From: Takakia lepidozioides
Taxonomy: Eukaryota; Streptophyta; Takakiopsida; Takakiales; Takakiaceae
Length of the DNA: 64,000 bases
Assembly (NCBI GenBank): GCA_030704615.1
Contig: CM060732.1
Span: 78,411,053 to 78,475,052, forward strand
Direction: 5' to 3'
Made by a program: the position numbers and the translations under genes
Notes under the pieces: generated by a model
Databases searched by the model: none
Seen by the model: only the letters and a program-made list of their open reading frames with translations
What the model was told of the DNA's origin: nothing
Shown: positions 1-10,488 of the stretch, one piece after another
How positions within the stretch are numbered: position 1 is the stretch's first letter
Layout of the letters: the number at the start of each line of letters is the position of its first letter

Positions 1-326
1 AAGTAAGAGAAGAGCAGATGAGGCAGGATGGCAGCGTGGCCCAAGTGTAGAACGGATTCAATTCCTGGCACCGAGACTGCAGCCACCCCTTTGTTGTTGC
101 ACCAACTTCAACTTCTGTCTACGTATTCTGTGCAGTATACGTACCGAGGTAGATACCCACCTCGCGGGGGAACGTAGGTATAATTTTCCATTTGGAAAAT
201 CAACTTGTCAGAGGAAGGAATATGATCAGTAGACCTGGGGTTCGTTATGTATAAGAAAATCAAATGGGGAATTCCGTTAATGAACCATATTTATAATCCC
301 ATATTCTTTGTATTGGTTTTACTTGG
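1..326. other. Left flank of the MULE; no gene seen
   Basis: No coding frame, RNA gene or repeat is recognisable here. The sequence is mildly AT-rich and ends where the left terminal inverted repeat starts. No 9-11-bp copy of the bases just outside the right inverted repeat is visible here, so a target-site duplication cannot be shown. Confidence 0.5.
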
Positions 327-636
327 CCTCTCATTTTAAGATAATAGGGTCTTCAATGGGCACCTGCGATGTGGCTGGTGGGGCCTCGCGCACGGACGCC
401 TGGCTCCCCGCGCGCCCGCCCCGCCCTGCCCGTCGCTGTGCGCGGTCGCCCAGCCGCGGGCACGGCTGCAGCAACCGCGCCCGCGCCCCCGTCCGCCGCG
501 CGGCCAGTCCCCGCCCATGAGTCCGCTGCCCTCTAGTCTGCCAGTCCGCTGGCCAGTCCCTTGCCATCCAGTCCGATGACGGCGCAGCCACCGTCCATTC
601 CCATAACCCATCCGAGCCCTCCATTTTTAGGGCTGC
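327..636 (+). repeat. Left terminal inverted repeat of the MULE
   Basis: The outer 28 bp (327-354) are the exact reverse complement of 25047-25074. The inner edge, the segment ending in GGGCTGC at 631-636, is matched in inverted orientation by 24785-24790. The middle is GC-rich and more diverged, with several short indels. Apparent small reading frames in the repeat are GC-rich artefacts. Confidence 0.85.
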
Positions 637-1269
637 GAAAATGGCAATGATCTTCCCACCAAATCCCGGCCGCTCTCTATTGACGGCTGTTTGTTGTCCG
701 ATGTTGCGGTAGGCGTTTCCATGCACGCAACTGTTCCTCTTTTGCGCGCGATGTTCATGATGATGATGAAGCGTGTGCTTGAACATGAGAGGACTGTCTG
801 GGCACTACAGTCACATCGTGCATATGCTTCCACTATTTTGCCTTCTTGTTGTGCTTTCGGGAACCTTCGTTTTATGGTTTGGTTCTATGTCATAAATATG
901 GAAAATGCGGACATCTATCGTCGATAACGTCCTCTGCTTGTGATCCGTCATGATACGTTTAGCCCCTTCGTACTGCATCCCTCATGAGAGCCTTCACAAG
1001 TTTAGTTCGTTAAAGGAACCCATGGGTAACATGGGCGCGAAAATGGTGGAAGCGTATGCACATGGGGGCGTCTATTGCAGATTTCGTTTCGGACGATGGG
1101 ACTGTTTATGTGACCATGTATAGCGGCTTGCATCCGTCGTGCATAAGTTGTGGAAAAGGGTGGAGAATCTGAAGAAACCCAGCTTTGTGATGGATCCACA
1201 TGGTATTATATAAGGGATGGCAGCACAAAAAAGCAATTCGAGTCGTCACGGAACACCATCCAGTCGTAA
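637..1269. other. Subterminal MULE region; no gene seen
   Basis: This lies between the left inverted repeat and the first hairpin. No coding frame with family resemblance is visible. It may hold the promoter and leader of the plus-strand gene, but I see no defined element. Confidence 0.4.
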
Positions 1270-1375
1270 GGTCCTCAAACATCCACACGCACCTGCTGAA
1301 TGCAGATGTCTAAGCCACGACGGGAGATGTCTGAGACAATTGCATCTGCAAATGCGCGTGGATGTTTGAGGTCCG
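1270..1375. repeat. Imperfect inverted repeat (hairpin)
   Basis: Arms of about 43 bp (1270-1312 and 1333-1375) can pair. The outer 22 bp differ at only two positions, and the inner parts share CAGATG/CATCTG blocks. It sits immediately upstream of the 310-bp tandem repeats. It could be a small foldback element or a structural part of the MULE subterminal region. Confidence 0.6.
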
Positions 1376-2335
1376 TTGTGTCGCGAGTCTGTTCACAGTG
1401 GGTCCGCTGGCCCGTCTGCTCCGGATATTCCCCTTATCCCGTGCATAACAGTCAGTTTGGAGGCGGTCTGCTGGAAGTCCATCTGTTGGGATAGCAGTCT
1501 GTTGCACTTGTGAATTTGTCAGTCTGTTGTGTCGGAAGTCTGTTGCACTAAGTCTGTTTGACTTCTTATTTTCCCTCCGGTCAGTCTTTTGGCTTGTTCT
1601 CCCGCCTGTCTGGCGAAACGTCCGTCTGCTGACAGTTCTCTTCTATGGATATCAGTCTGTTGGACTGTGCATGCATCAGTCTGTTGTGTCGCGAGTCTGT
1701 TCACAGTGGGTCCGCTGGCCCGTCAGTGCTCCGGATATTCCCCTTATCGCGTGCATAACAGTCAGTTTGGAGGCGGTCTGCTGGAAGTCCGTCTGTTGGG
1801 ATAGCAGTCTGTTGCACTTGTGAATTTGTCAGTCTGTTGTGTCGGAAGTCTGTTGCACTAAGTCTGTTTGACTTCTTATTTTCCCTCCGGTCAGTCTTTT
1901 GGCTTGTTCTCCCGCCAGTCTGGCAAAACGTCCGTCTGTTGGACAGTTCTCCTCTATGGATATCAGTTTGTTGGACTGTGCATGCATCAGTCTGTTGTGT
2001 CGCGAGTCTGTTCACAGTGGGTCCGCTGGCCCGTCAGTGCTCCGGATATTCCCCTTATCGCATGCATAACAGTCAGTTTGGAGGCGGTCTGCTGGAAGTC
2101 CGTCTGTTGGGATAGCAGTCTGTTGCACTTGTGAATTTGTCAATCTGTTGTGTCGGAAGTCTGTTGCACTAAGTCTGTTTGACTTCTTATTTTCCCTTCG
2201 GTCAGTCTTTTGGCTTGTTCTCCCGCCAGTCTGGCGAAACGTCCGTCTGCTGGACAGTTCTCCTCTATGGATATCAGTCTGTTGGACTGTGCATGCATCA
2301 GTGTTGTGCCGCGAGTCTGTTCGCAATGGGTGTGT
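1376..2335 (+). repeat. ~310-bp tandem repeat, three units plus a partial fourth
   Basis: The segment starting TCGCGAGTCTGTTC recurs at 1381, 1689 and 2000, and in diverged form (CCGCGAG) near 2309, giving a period of 308-311 bp. Units are nearly identical. Each contains several AGTCTGTTG/AGTCTGCTGG 10-mers, the motif found throughout this MULE. Parallel open frames in all three registers are repeat artefacts, not genes. Confidence 0.9.
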
Positions 2336-2952
2336 TCGACTTTCCTGTTCTCCCCTTACTCTTTTGTCTTCATTCCGCTGGCAGGGAAGTGCCTCCAATA
2401 TGAAGCCGCTTCGCCTCAGCAAAGCGAATAGTCCGCTGGACTGGCGGTCCGATGGACTCTCGGCCCGATGGGAAATGAGTCTCTGCACTTGCGAGGAGCG
2501 TGGATGAATTTAGTACGATCCGTTCGTTCGGTGGACGTATTCAATGCGATGACGGCGGATAGTTGGCGCCTGTGAAATCGCGTCACGTTGGCAGTGTCAT
2601 GCCCGCTTTCCCCCTTCTACTTCTACTTTCTCCATTCTCTTCGCGCTTGTTTTTCGCGCCTGTTTCTTCGCACAGTTTTGCACTGCTTTGTTTTCCTCTT
2701 TGCGTTTCCATCACTGTAACGAAAGACAACCGTTCTTCCCCAGGTGTGGAGAGTCGCGGTGAGCCGCGAAGCGTCGCAAACACGCTCGCCTTCGTAACAA
2801 CTCGAAGTTCATCGGCTCGGTGAGGTTCTGACTTGCTGCAGTGTTTCCATTCCATTCTGTGTCCTCTTCTTGCTTAGGGTGAGTCTTTTCATAGGACTTC
2901 TATCTGTCGCTCTGTCGCTCATTGTCCTTGCACCTTCGTTTCATTCTGCAGC
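2336..2952 (+). other. Upstream region of the plus-strand MULE gene
   Basis: There is no recognisable coding domain. The stretch becomes pyrimidine-rich (2600-2720) before the first plausible ATG at 2953. This would suit a 5' leader or promoter, but no TATA box can be assigned with confidence. Confidence 0.35.
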
Positions 2953-3934
2953 GATGGAGGATGCGAAAAAGGTGGAGCGGACTGGTTGGATTTTGTGCAC
3001 CAAACCAGACTGAAGAAGGAGCGAAGGTACTGGTACTCACCAGACGAGTTTGATCATAAAATAGTGGAAGCATTTGTAGACCTCCGCGCCCGGAAGCCCA
3101 AAAACTCGAACTGGCAGAAGGACAAGCTCTTCTGTCCCTTCTGTGAAGAGGTAATCAAGGACAAAATCCAACTAAATCGGCATTGTGTTGACACGGGTTG
3201 CAAGGAGACTGTTGCAATGATTCCACAAGATTTCAAGCCTTGGCCGATACTGAAAGAAATGTCGATTGTCAAAGAGGCCACAATGCGCTTGCGCGGATTA
3301 GTGCTTGACCCCCGCACTTTGGAATTAGACGAAGTGCGCGCACGGTGGCATCCATTGTGGTGGCCCGTCAATGGAGGATTTGCAAGTGCAGGGAGGAACG
3401 CTGGACGCTCCCAGAAAACGTAAACTGAGTGATGGGGCCCAAAAAAAGGAGAGGCAAAAAAAGGAGAAGGCTGCAAGGTCTGCTCGCGAGGCAAGGCCAA
3501 AATCCACGCAACAGACTGAACCCCGTCCTGGGCGGCAGACCCACACCATCAGTACTGATACTGAAAATGAATCTGCTCAGGGCCTGGAAAGGGTGACAAG
3601 TCCAGTGGACATTGACTTGCCTGACCAGACTCGGCAGCAGACTCATACAAATATCGCGACCCATGCCATCGGTTTAGGGTCAAAACCAAAAACTCAACAG
3701 AGCACTAAAGGGCCAGTCTGCCCTGGCACATTGCGCCTCGTTGACTTTGGGCTTTTCCCACCAGAGTGCCCACCAATTGGGGATCCAGACTTCTTCCGTT
3801 ATTTCTACAAAGTTGCCCAGTCAGGTCTGCTACGCACATTAATCCGACAGGCGGAACAAAACTGGTTGAACAGCTTTGAAGATGAAGATGACGATGATGA
3901 AGTAGAGGAGATAATGGTCAGTCTGACCGCCTAG
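2953..3934 (+). pseudogene. MULE gene B, 5' part: zinc-finger-like and lysine-rich segment (frame-broken)
   Basis: An ATG at 2953 opens a short frame that stops at 3012. The overlapping frame from 2986 encodes a segment with CPFC and a later HC pair (roughly residues 50-70), which looks like a small zinc finger. A third frame from 3371 gives 187 residues with a lysine/arginine-rich patch (KRKLSDGAQKKERQKKEK, a likely nuclear localisation signal), QQT triplets, and an acidic run of Asp/Glu before the stop at 3934. The changes of frame imply at least two indels or unannotated introns. I do not recognise the family. By position it corresponds to the second gene of two-gene MULEs such as MuDR, whose role is also poorly defined. 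Confidence 0.45.
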
Positions 3935-4059
3935 TCTGTTCTTTGTGCTGTTTGAGTCCATCATCGGGATCACGTTGCCTATTCAGTCTGGTCAGTCCCC
4001 TGCGTTCTCTCCTCAATCCGCTGGCTCAGTCCGCTCGTCAGTTAGTCTGTTTTATATCG

Positions 4060-4135
4060 CTGCATTACTTACTGAGTCCGTTTGTCAGTCCGTTTGTCAG
4101 TCCGTTTGTCAGTCCGCTGGTCCAGTCCACTGGTA
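4060..4135 (+). repeat. 12-bp microsatellite (TCAGTCCGTTTG)n
   Basis: Three to four head-to-tail copies of a 12-bp unit, followed by the related TCAGTCCGCTGG. It is another expansion of the AGTCYGYTGG family that runs through both halves of the MULE. Confidence 0.85.
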
Positions 4136-4595
4136 TAGTCTACTAGTTGCCTCCACCCTACGTACGCACGTTACAGTCTGCTGGTCTGTGAGTCCAGTCC
4201 GCTGCATGAGGTGAATATAGAGTCCACGTCCATGTTCCTGGCGTCGAAGTTCTCTGCCGTGTACCAGGATGAACGTGTTTCAATTCGTAGGGCCATTCAG
4301 GCTTGGCAGATACCTAGCAATGATGCTCCTTTACAAGCGACTGCAGTGCGTGCGGAAGTGGACCGCGTGCGAGAGTACATATTATTGAGTAGTATCTTGG
4401 GTCATCTGCTGCTATAGCGGCATTACATATTGAAGACGCGTCAGGCGGATTCTAAAACATGGTTGGCTTCCTCAATAGAAAACTCCATGGAATAATGAAA
4501 GGGTACAAATGACCACCGGCGGTCCACAACGATCCGGTGGAGCTCATTATGCCAATCCAAATGGGGATTAATTCCCCACCCTAAGCCGGGGAAGT

Positions 4596-5562
4596 GTGAG
4601 GTCTTCAGCTCCGGGGCGAATTACCGGTGATGGCGATCGCCAAACTGCAAAAAGTGTCGTGCTATGTGAGAGAAAGGCAGTCTGCTGGTCAGTCTGCTGG
4701 TCTGCAGTCTGTTGGATGACGGACTTCCATTGGCATGGGCTGCATGATGGGCTCCTGGAGAGGAATCTGCAGGATGACAGGCTGCTCGTTGGGAGTCTGC
4801 TCTCTTGGAGTTTGCTGGATGACAGGCTGCTGAATGGGAGTCTGCTGGATGGCAGACTCGGCTGTCCCAGACGCATTCACATTGAAGACACAAGCGACCA
4901 AAATGCGCCGCCTCTACTTGTGCAGCTGATTCTCATGGATGACCCACGGCCTGAAGACCTCAGACATATGCCTATGGCACATCCAATTTTTGGGGTGCGA
5001 AGAAAGCACTTGTTCAGATTGACTAAGGAGGACTTTGAGCGCATGGCAGCTTCCTTCCTACAACACAGATGGATGCAATTTGGCAATTTCCGCTCATACA
5101 ACAAGTTGATGAAGGAGGCATTGCACTGGTTTGCATTGGTGATGGAGCGAGCAGTATTCGACATTGTTTTGCAGAATCCCAATGTCTTCAAAGTCCTGTG
5201 GTGTGGGATCCCAACTGAAGACCGCATCGGCACCATTGCTCATCTCGATGGAGCATGCCTGTGCCGGCAAATCAAGGACATTGGCCTCGTCGGAAATCTC
5301 TTGGAAGGTAAAATGTTATGGGCAACTTTCGTGTTTCAGCTCAATTTCTTTTGCCAACTTTTTTACAAGTTCACATTTGCATAAACATGTGTTGCAGGGC
5401 GAGTTGATCTGGGAGACAAGCAAGTGTAGGCTGCTTTTGACTCTTTTGCCAGAGGTGCAAGGGACCTTGTCCTGGCTTTACAAGGAGTTCGGGAGACTGG
5501 CCACAAGAATGTCGAACAACATATTCCCCACGACACATGTGGGCAGACTGCCTAAGTGCTGA
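4596..5562 (+). CDS. MULE gene B, middle exons (unknown function)
   Basis: The frame from 4596 to about 5307 begins with repeat-coded residues (SVCWSVCW-type). It then becomes ordinary globular sequence, including DDPRPEDLRHMPMAHPIFG and a stretch rich in Phe, Trp and Met. A GT after LLEG near 5308 and an AG near 5397 suggest an intron of about 90 bp. The next frame runs on as ELIWETSKCRLLLTLLPEV to a stop at 5562. The exact splice phase does not close cleanly, so a small indel is likely. No catalytic motif is recognisable. The neighbouring segments on both sides belong to the same transcription unit by orientation and repeat content. Confidence 0.45.
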
Positions 5563-5640
5563 AGACTGAGCATGTGCACCAGACCGTCCCGGGTAATAGG
5601 CCGGATCACTCCCAGCAAACTGCCCCGCACACACATACTC

Positions 5641-6286
5641 AGTATGTGCAAACAGTACTGAGCGGGCAGCGAACTTTGCAGACTTTGCAGCAGACCGAGA
5701 ACAGACCGGCCAACAGACTGCCCCTCAGCCGACTGTGCAGCAGACCAGCAAACATGGCCACCAGACTGCCCCTCAGCAAACTGTACAGCAGACTGTGCAG
5801 CAGACCAACAAATCCAGCCAGCAGATTGCCCCTCAGCAGACCGTGCAGCAGACCGACGAATCCAGCCAGCAGATTGCCCCTCAGCAGACTGTGCAGCACA
5901 CTGGCAAACCTACTCAGCAGATGGCCGAGCAGACTATCCAGGAGACTAACAGCCAGTCTGTTCCCTGGATTGTGCAACAGACTCGGATGCACTGGCCTCA
6001 CCGGGACCCTGTGGACGAATTTCTGCTGAGTTCCCAACAACATGTTTTTGGATCTGCCAGTATGAGTGTTTTGACCGAGTCCACTTTTCCCCCAGGCACA
6101 TTCACTGACGACGTCATCAGGTCACCAGTAAAGCATTCTTATCCAGCTCCCCGTGGCCTGCCTTCTATGACCTTCCAAGTTAGTCCGGTTTTCGTGCGCT
6201 CAGTGGCGAAAGCCATAGATGAGTCCTACGTGATGACCGAACTCAATCTGGGAACGCAAAACCGTATCATAGACAGAAGAGTCTGA
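5641..6286 (+). CDS. MULE gene B, QQT-repeat segment
   Basis: This segment carries a low-complexity run of QQT tripeptides alternating with short linkers (SSQQIAPQQTVQQT units), ending near 6010. A non-repetitive tail of about 90 residues follows, starting WPHRDPVDEFLLSSQQHVFG, with a stop at 6286. The repeat is the AGTCTGCTGG 10-mer family read in the frame that gives Gln-Gln-Thr. Such Gln/Thr-rich linkers are usually disordered. No enzymatic domain is visible. Confidence 0.4.
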
Positions 6287-7157
6287 GGAAGCAATTGCCG
6301 GTGGGTCTTCCATACATGTTCTTGATGTTTCCCAAGTCCATGGAGATCCGAACACCCAGCCGGCTGTCCACCAGACTGACCAGCACACTGAACAGTGGAC
6401 ACATGGAAGGACTGCCGAGCAACGTGTGGCGGGGCAGCATACTGTCTTCATTGATGAGCAGACTGAACCGCAGACTAACTAGTAGACTGCACAGGTCACA
6501 GATGGAAGGACTGACCAGGATGGCTCGGAGCGGCAGACTGCACAGCTCAGCTCTGACTGCACAGTTCAGATTGCACGGCCTGACCAGCACACTGCACACT
6601 TCACAGAGGGAAGGACTGACGACCAACCTGCCACCAAGCACATTGCCCACATTGAGGAAGAGATTGAACTGCAGAGTTGCCAGCAGACTGCACAGTTCAC
6701 AGACGAAGAACCAACGGCCGAGCAGACTGCCCACATTGAGCAACAGACTGAACATGTTGGCAGGCACACTGACAAGGAACCACATGCGGCGCAGACACCG
6801 TCTGGTTATAGCATTGGATTACATGGAGTCTGCTCCATCACCCCTTGGGCAGGTTGTGCCATTTCCTCTTTCAGCACTGTTGTTTATGTTTTAGCACATT
6901 ATGAAATTGGACTAATTCGACATTTTGCTCAGTATCCTCACAGGATGTTCGTCCCTACGTCGGCAGACTGTGTACTTCTGAGGATGACATCTTCCGCCCA
7001 TGCTGCAAATGTGGGATCGACAGCCAAGAAATGTGTGGGGGTGAGCACGCGCCCCGATGCGCGGGTCAGTTCTACGCATACGACCCACGAAGCTGCAAAA
7101 ACAGGTCCAACAAGTGTAAACAAACCTGCTGACCAGCCTCTGTTGCGAGAGAAGTAG
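6287..7157 (+). pseudogene. MULE gene B, diverged QT/E-rich region
   Basis: Read in the frame that continues SEEAIAGGSS just after 6280, this region is again rich in QT, EQT and HTD motifs, but it is broken by stops near 6480. Overlapping frames at 6295-6894 are artefacts of the imperfect 30-60-bp repeats here. A short cysteine-bearing frame at 6945-7157 may be a further exon. The function is unknown. Confidence 0.3.
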
Positions 7158-7179
7158 GGCGGCAGCGCTGCGTTTGTCT

Positions 7180-7893
7180 GCCTATCCAGCCGCCTACAGC
7201 TGTCCCTGCTTCCCAGGGAGAGGTCAAAGCCAAGAAGCGGACTGTCGTGGACCATGCTGAGGAGGTCGAGGAGGGTTCGAGTACCAAGAGAACCGCGAAG
7301 AAAAGTCTGGCGTCTTTTGAACAAGAACCGCAAGCTGGCCTTGGACATGACAAAGATGTGGGTCGGTTCCTGGAGCAGCACAGGTGAGTACTGTGCTCAG
7401 TCTCCTCGTCTGTCTTTCTCGATAGAGACTTGCATAAATATCCCTTTGTTCTAGGGTGGATTCAGAAGCTTCATGCGCAGTGCTTAGGGTACTCGATGAC
7501 TCACCAAAGTGGCATGAGATTGTCCAGCATTTCAGTTCCACGCGCCTGATGTGCCCAACAACCTTCAGCTGGAGTGTGGCTTTTCGTCATGTCATTCATT
7601 CAAGTGTTTTAGAGTGGGTAAAAGTCAGAGCAAATGTCTCCAAGACTGCAAAGCCAGAGAGAGGAACAACCTTTCACGAAGGATTGGTTTACTTTCAAGT
7701 TTGCACTTGGGCAGCGAATGGAGTGTGCCCAGTATCGTGCGGGGGTTGGACATGTAGAGAAACTGCTCTCATGAGTATGATGTACTTGTCATGTAAGTCT
7801 ATGTACCGAAATAAAAAATGCGAGTCTTTTCGCGTACTATTCCCAGTGGTGATGAGCATTTTTGTGTACTGTGGGTGCTGGCATGTTTTGTAA
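7180..7893 (+). CDS. MULE gene B, 3' exons with a clean intron
   Basis: An open frame from about 7180 encodes an acidic and lysine-rich segment (HAEEVEEGSSTKRTAKKS) and reaches a GTGAGT donor at 7384. Joining it to the AG acceptor at 7453-7454 keeps the frame open through a further 140-odd codons to a stop at 7893. The terminal exon is rich in Cys and Trp (VCPVSCGGWTC). The 71-bp intron and in-phase join support real exons. The protein is unrecognised. Confidence 0.45.
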
Positions 7894-8278
7894 TGTTGTC
7901 ACTAAACTCAATGGACACAATGGTGTCAATTTTTCCATGCACTGTGCACTCGAGTCTGCTGAGCTTGAATGTGCGAGCAGTAACGCTGCCGAGGCTAGGA
8001 CTGCTGGGTCTGGTACCTAGTCTAGGAGGCACCATGTCCATGAGTCCGCTGGGACGCTGGATTGGCATAAGTTGCAGGGATGAGGTGGAAGTGTGGTGAG
8101 CAGACTTTTGGAGTGGGCAACAGACTGACCAGCAGACTAGCTTACTGGCGCTCACCCAAGAGCAAGTTAGGTAATCCTCCATGAATGGTTCCCAGCGCCG
8201 TGCCACAACCGCGTACAATGAGGCCATCCTGCAGGTCAGGGTGAAGCATCTTCAGGACACAGACCTAATGCTTGCACA

Positions 8279-8283
8279 AGTTT
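8279..8283. repeat. Left target-site duplication (AGTTT) of gypsy element B
   Basis: AGTTT directly precedes the TG of the left LTR. It is repeated at 21907-21911 directly after the CA of the right LTR. Five bp is the usual Ty3/gypsy duplication length. Confidence 0.9.
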
Positions 8284-9011
8284 TGTCGCGCACCTCACTT
8301 CGGTAAGCTCCCCTTCAACTCATAGTTACTCGCTTTGATGCGCGCGCCTGACTCCCAACCTGGCCGCCCGGGCCAACTTGGAGCTTTGGCTGCTCACCGG
8401 GACATAACGGTCCCCCTTCGCTTCCCACTAAACCCTCCACCTATTTGGGACTAGGAGAATTCCCTTTGGTAGATGGCAGTCCGGAACAGCTCCCCACTCT
8501 TTGGTCGCTTTCCGACTCGCTCGCTTACTCACTAGTTTTTGGTCACCAACGGGCTTGCACCGTTCTCGGAGTCACTACTCCCCTTATATATACTTCTGTA
8601 GCTGTCCGCGGGGGTTTCACAACCAGTCATGCCATTTTATGGCGAACCACCACGAAAACCCTCGACTCCCGGTGATGAGTCGCGGTGAGTCTTGGCCCAC
8701 TCACCACGGCCCCTATGGACCGTGATGAGTCCCAAGACTCCCTACGACTCCCACCACGAGGTCTCCGCCCCCATGGTGAGTCCTATGCCACCCCCACTAA
8801 GTCCCGCTAAGCTACCACCACCCCTTGTGGAGCCACCCCCACCGCAACCCGGTGTGCGGGCTCCACCTAGTGAGCGCCTCCGCTTCCCTGAGTGCCTTGG
8901 GCACTCAAGGGTGCTTCAGCCCCCCCCATACCTATCGCTGCCGCTGCCCCCACCACGGGCAGCCCCTCGTGTGTCCCGACCCCCCTGCCCTCAAGGCAAA
9001 GGGCCGCGACA
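8284..9011 (-). repeat. 3' LTR of element B (728 bp)
   Basis: Bounded by TGTCGCG...CGCGACA. It contains the TATATATA promoter box (about 8585-8592, minus strand) that the partner 5' LTR has lost. Apparent proline/serine-rich frames here are LTR sequence, not genes. Confidence 0.9.
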
Positions 9012-9724
9012 CACACCCCTACCAACAGGGAGTCGATGTCCTCATCGACTTGTCCATTTTGTAGAAACGAACATCCAGTTGTGGCGTCCAACATCAAGGA
9101 GTTTGTTTCCGTACCATGGCATCCCATGGCAAAGAACCAAACCCCACACTTGACTCTACTCTCCATAGCTAAAGTCCCGCCAAGGGTGGAGCCTCTCCAG
9201 CTCCTCCAGTGCACTCCTTGGCCTACTTCAAGGCCAAGGAACGATCCTCCCCGAGGATCAAATCGCCTTACTGCAACAACATTGCTTGCGATCGCTCATG
9301 ATGTCGCTTTTGGCATCACCTTGAGCAAGGGTTCACCTGAACCCTCTTTGACTAGGAAGATAACCTTGAACCAACCGTGCGCCCCAATCACTACAATTGG
9401 GTCCGCCTTGGAATGCTGGACTGAGGTACGGGAACACGCCGAAGCCCATTGTGACTTCGTCCCGAGGCTACACGATTATAGTACGTGAACGAAGCACGTA
9501 GCTTCCCGCGTTACCCGCACTACAAGGCAACCCCCTCGTAGCGCAGTTATAGTACGCACGCGCCAGTGCGCACTAGCACGTGAACTCCCAAAGAAGGCGC
9601 AAGTTTCCTTGCCCCTTGGATGGGAGTCACCCGATTTTGGCACTGCGCAAACACACGATTAACCCATTTACCTCTCCCGCTTTGTAAGCTAGCATGCCTT
9701 CTACAACACTAGCCAACCATACCA
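9012..9724 (-). other. 3' non-coding internal region of element B, left of the A insertion
   Basis: This matches in inverted orientation the region between the stop codon and 3' LTR of element A (about 15180-15926), including a GTGCG-rich block and an ACGTACTATAA-like block. No gene is present. It continues on the other side of A at 16636. Confidence 0.85.
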
Positions 9725-10433
9725 TGTGCGGCCCTTTGCCTTGAGGGCAGGGGGTCGGGACACATGAGGGGCTGCCCCTGTGGTGGGGGCAGCGGCAGCG
9801 ATAGGTATGGGGGGGCTGAAGCACCCTTGAGTGCCCAAGGCACTCAGGAGCGGAGGCGCTCACTAGGTGGAGCCCCGCACACCGGGTTGCGGTGGGGTGG
9901 CTCCACAAGGGGTGGTAGCTTAGCGGGACTTAGTGGGGGTGGCATAGGACTCACCATGGGGGCGAGACCTCGTGGTGGGAGTCGTGGGGAGTCTTGGGAC
10001 TCATCACGGTCCATAGGGCCGTGGTGAGTGGGCCAAGACTCACCGCGACTCATCACCGGGAGTCGAGGGTTTTCGTGGTGGTTCGCCATAAAATGGCATG
10101 GCTGGTTGTGAAACCCCCGCGGACAGCTACAGAAGTATATATAGGGGTAGTAACCCCGAGAACGGTGCAAGCCCGTTGGTGACCAAAAACTGTAAGCGAG
10201 CGAGCCGGAAAGCGACCAAAGAGTGGGGAGCTGTTTCCGGACTGCCATCTACCAAAGGGAATTCCCTAGGCCCAAAGGTGGAGGGTTTAGTGGGAGAGCG
10301 AAGGGGGACCGTTATGTCCCGGTGAGCAGCCGAAGCTCCAAGTTGGCCCGGCGGCCAGTTGGGAGTCAGGCGCGCGCATCAAAGCGAGTAACTATGACTT
10401 GAAGGGGAGCTTACCGAAGTGAGGTGCGCGACA
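9725..10433 (+). repeat. 5' LTR of element A (709 bp)
   Basis: It starts TGTGCGG, a decayed form of TGTCGCGG, and ends GCGCGACA, two bases before the primer-binding site. A TATATATA box at 10136-10143 is the likely core promoter, preceded by GC-rich short repeats. Confidence 0.9.
10136..10143 (+). promoter_or_regulatory. TATA box of the element A 5' LTR
   Basis: TATATATA lies about 290 bp before the LTR end in otherwise GC-rich sequence and is conserved in the other full LTRs of this family. A 26.8-kb LTR remnant also keeps this block. Confidence 0.65.
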
Positions 10434-10435
10434 CT

Positions 10436-10447
10436 TGGTATCAGAGC
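10436..10447 (+). other. Primer-binding site of element A (tRNA-iMet)
   Basis: TGGTATCAGAGC begins two bases after the LTR. It is the standard plant LTR-retrotransposon site complementary to the 3' end of initiator methionine tRNA, where minus-strand DNA synthesis starts. Confidence 0.95.
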
Positions 10448-10488
10448 TTAGAGTTCAGTACGCGATCGTCCTTGGGATTGGCCTCATC

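Noticed and set aside
331-786. 151-codon minus-strand frame at the left end and its counterparts at 24783-25070
   Set aside because: These are the GC-rich terminal inverted repeats of the MULE read as protein. No start context or domain supports a gene.
1527-2507. Overlapping open frames on both strands
   Set aside because: All are phases of the 310-bp tandem repeat.
8692-9488. Proline-rich frames on the plus strand
   Set aside because: LTR and non-coding sequence of gypsy element B in reverse. The same frames recur wherever that LTR does.
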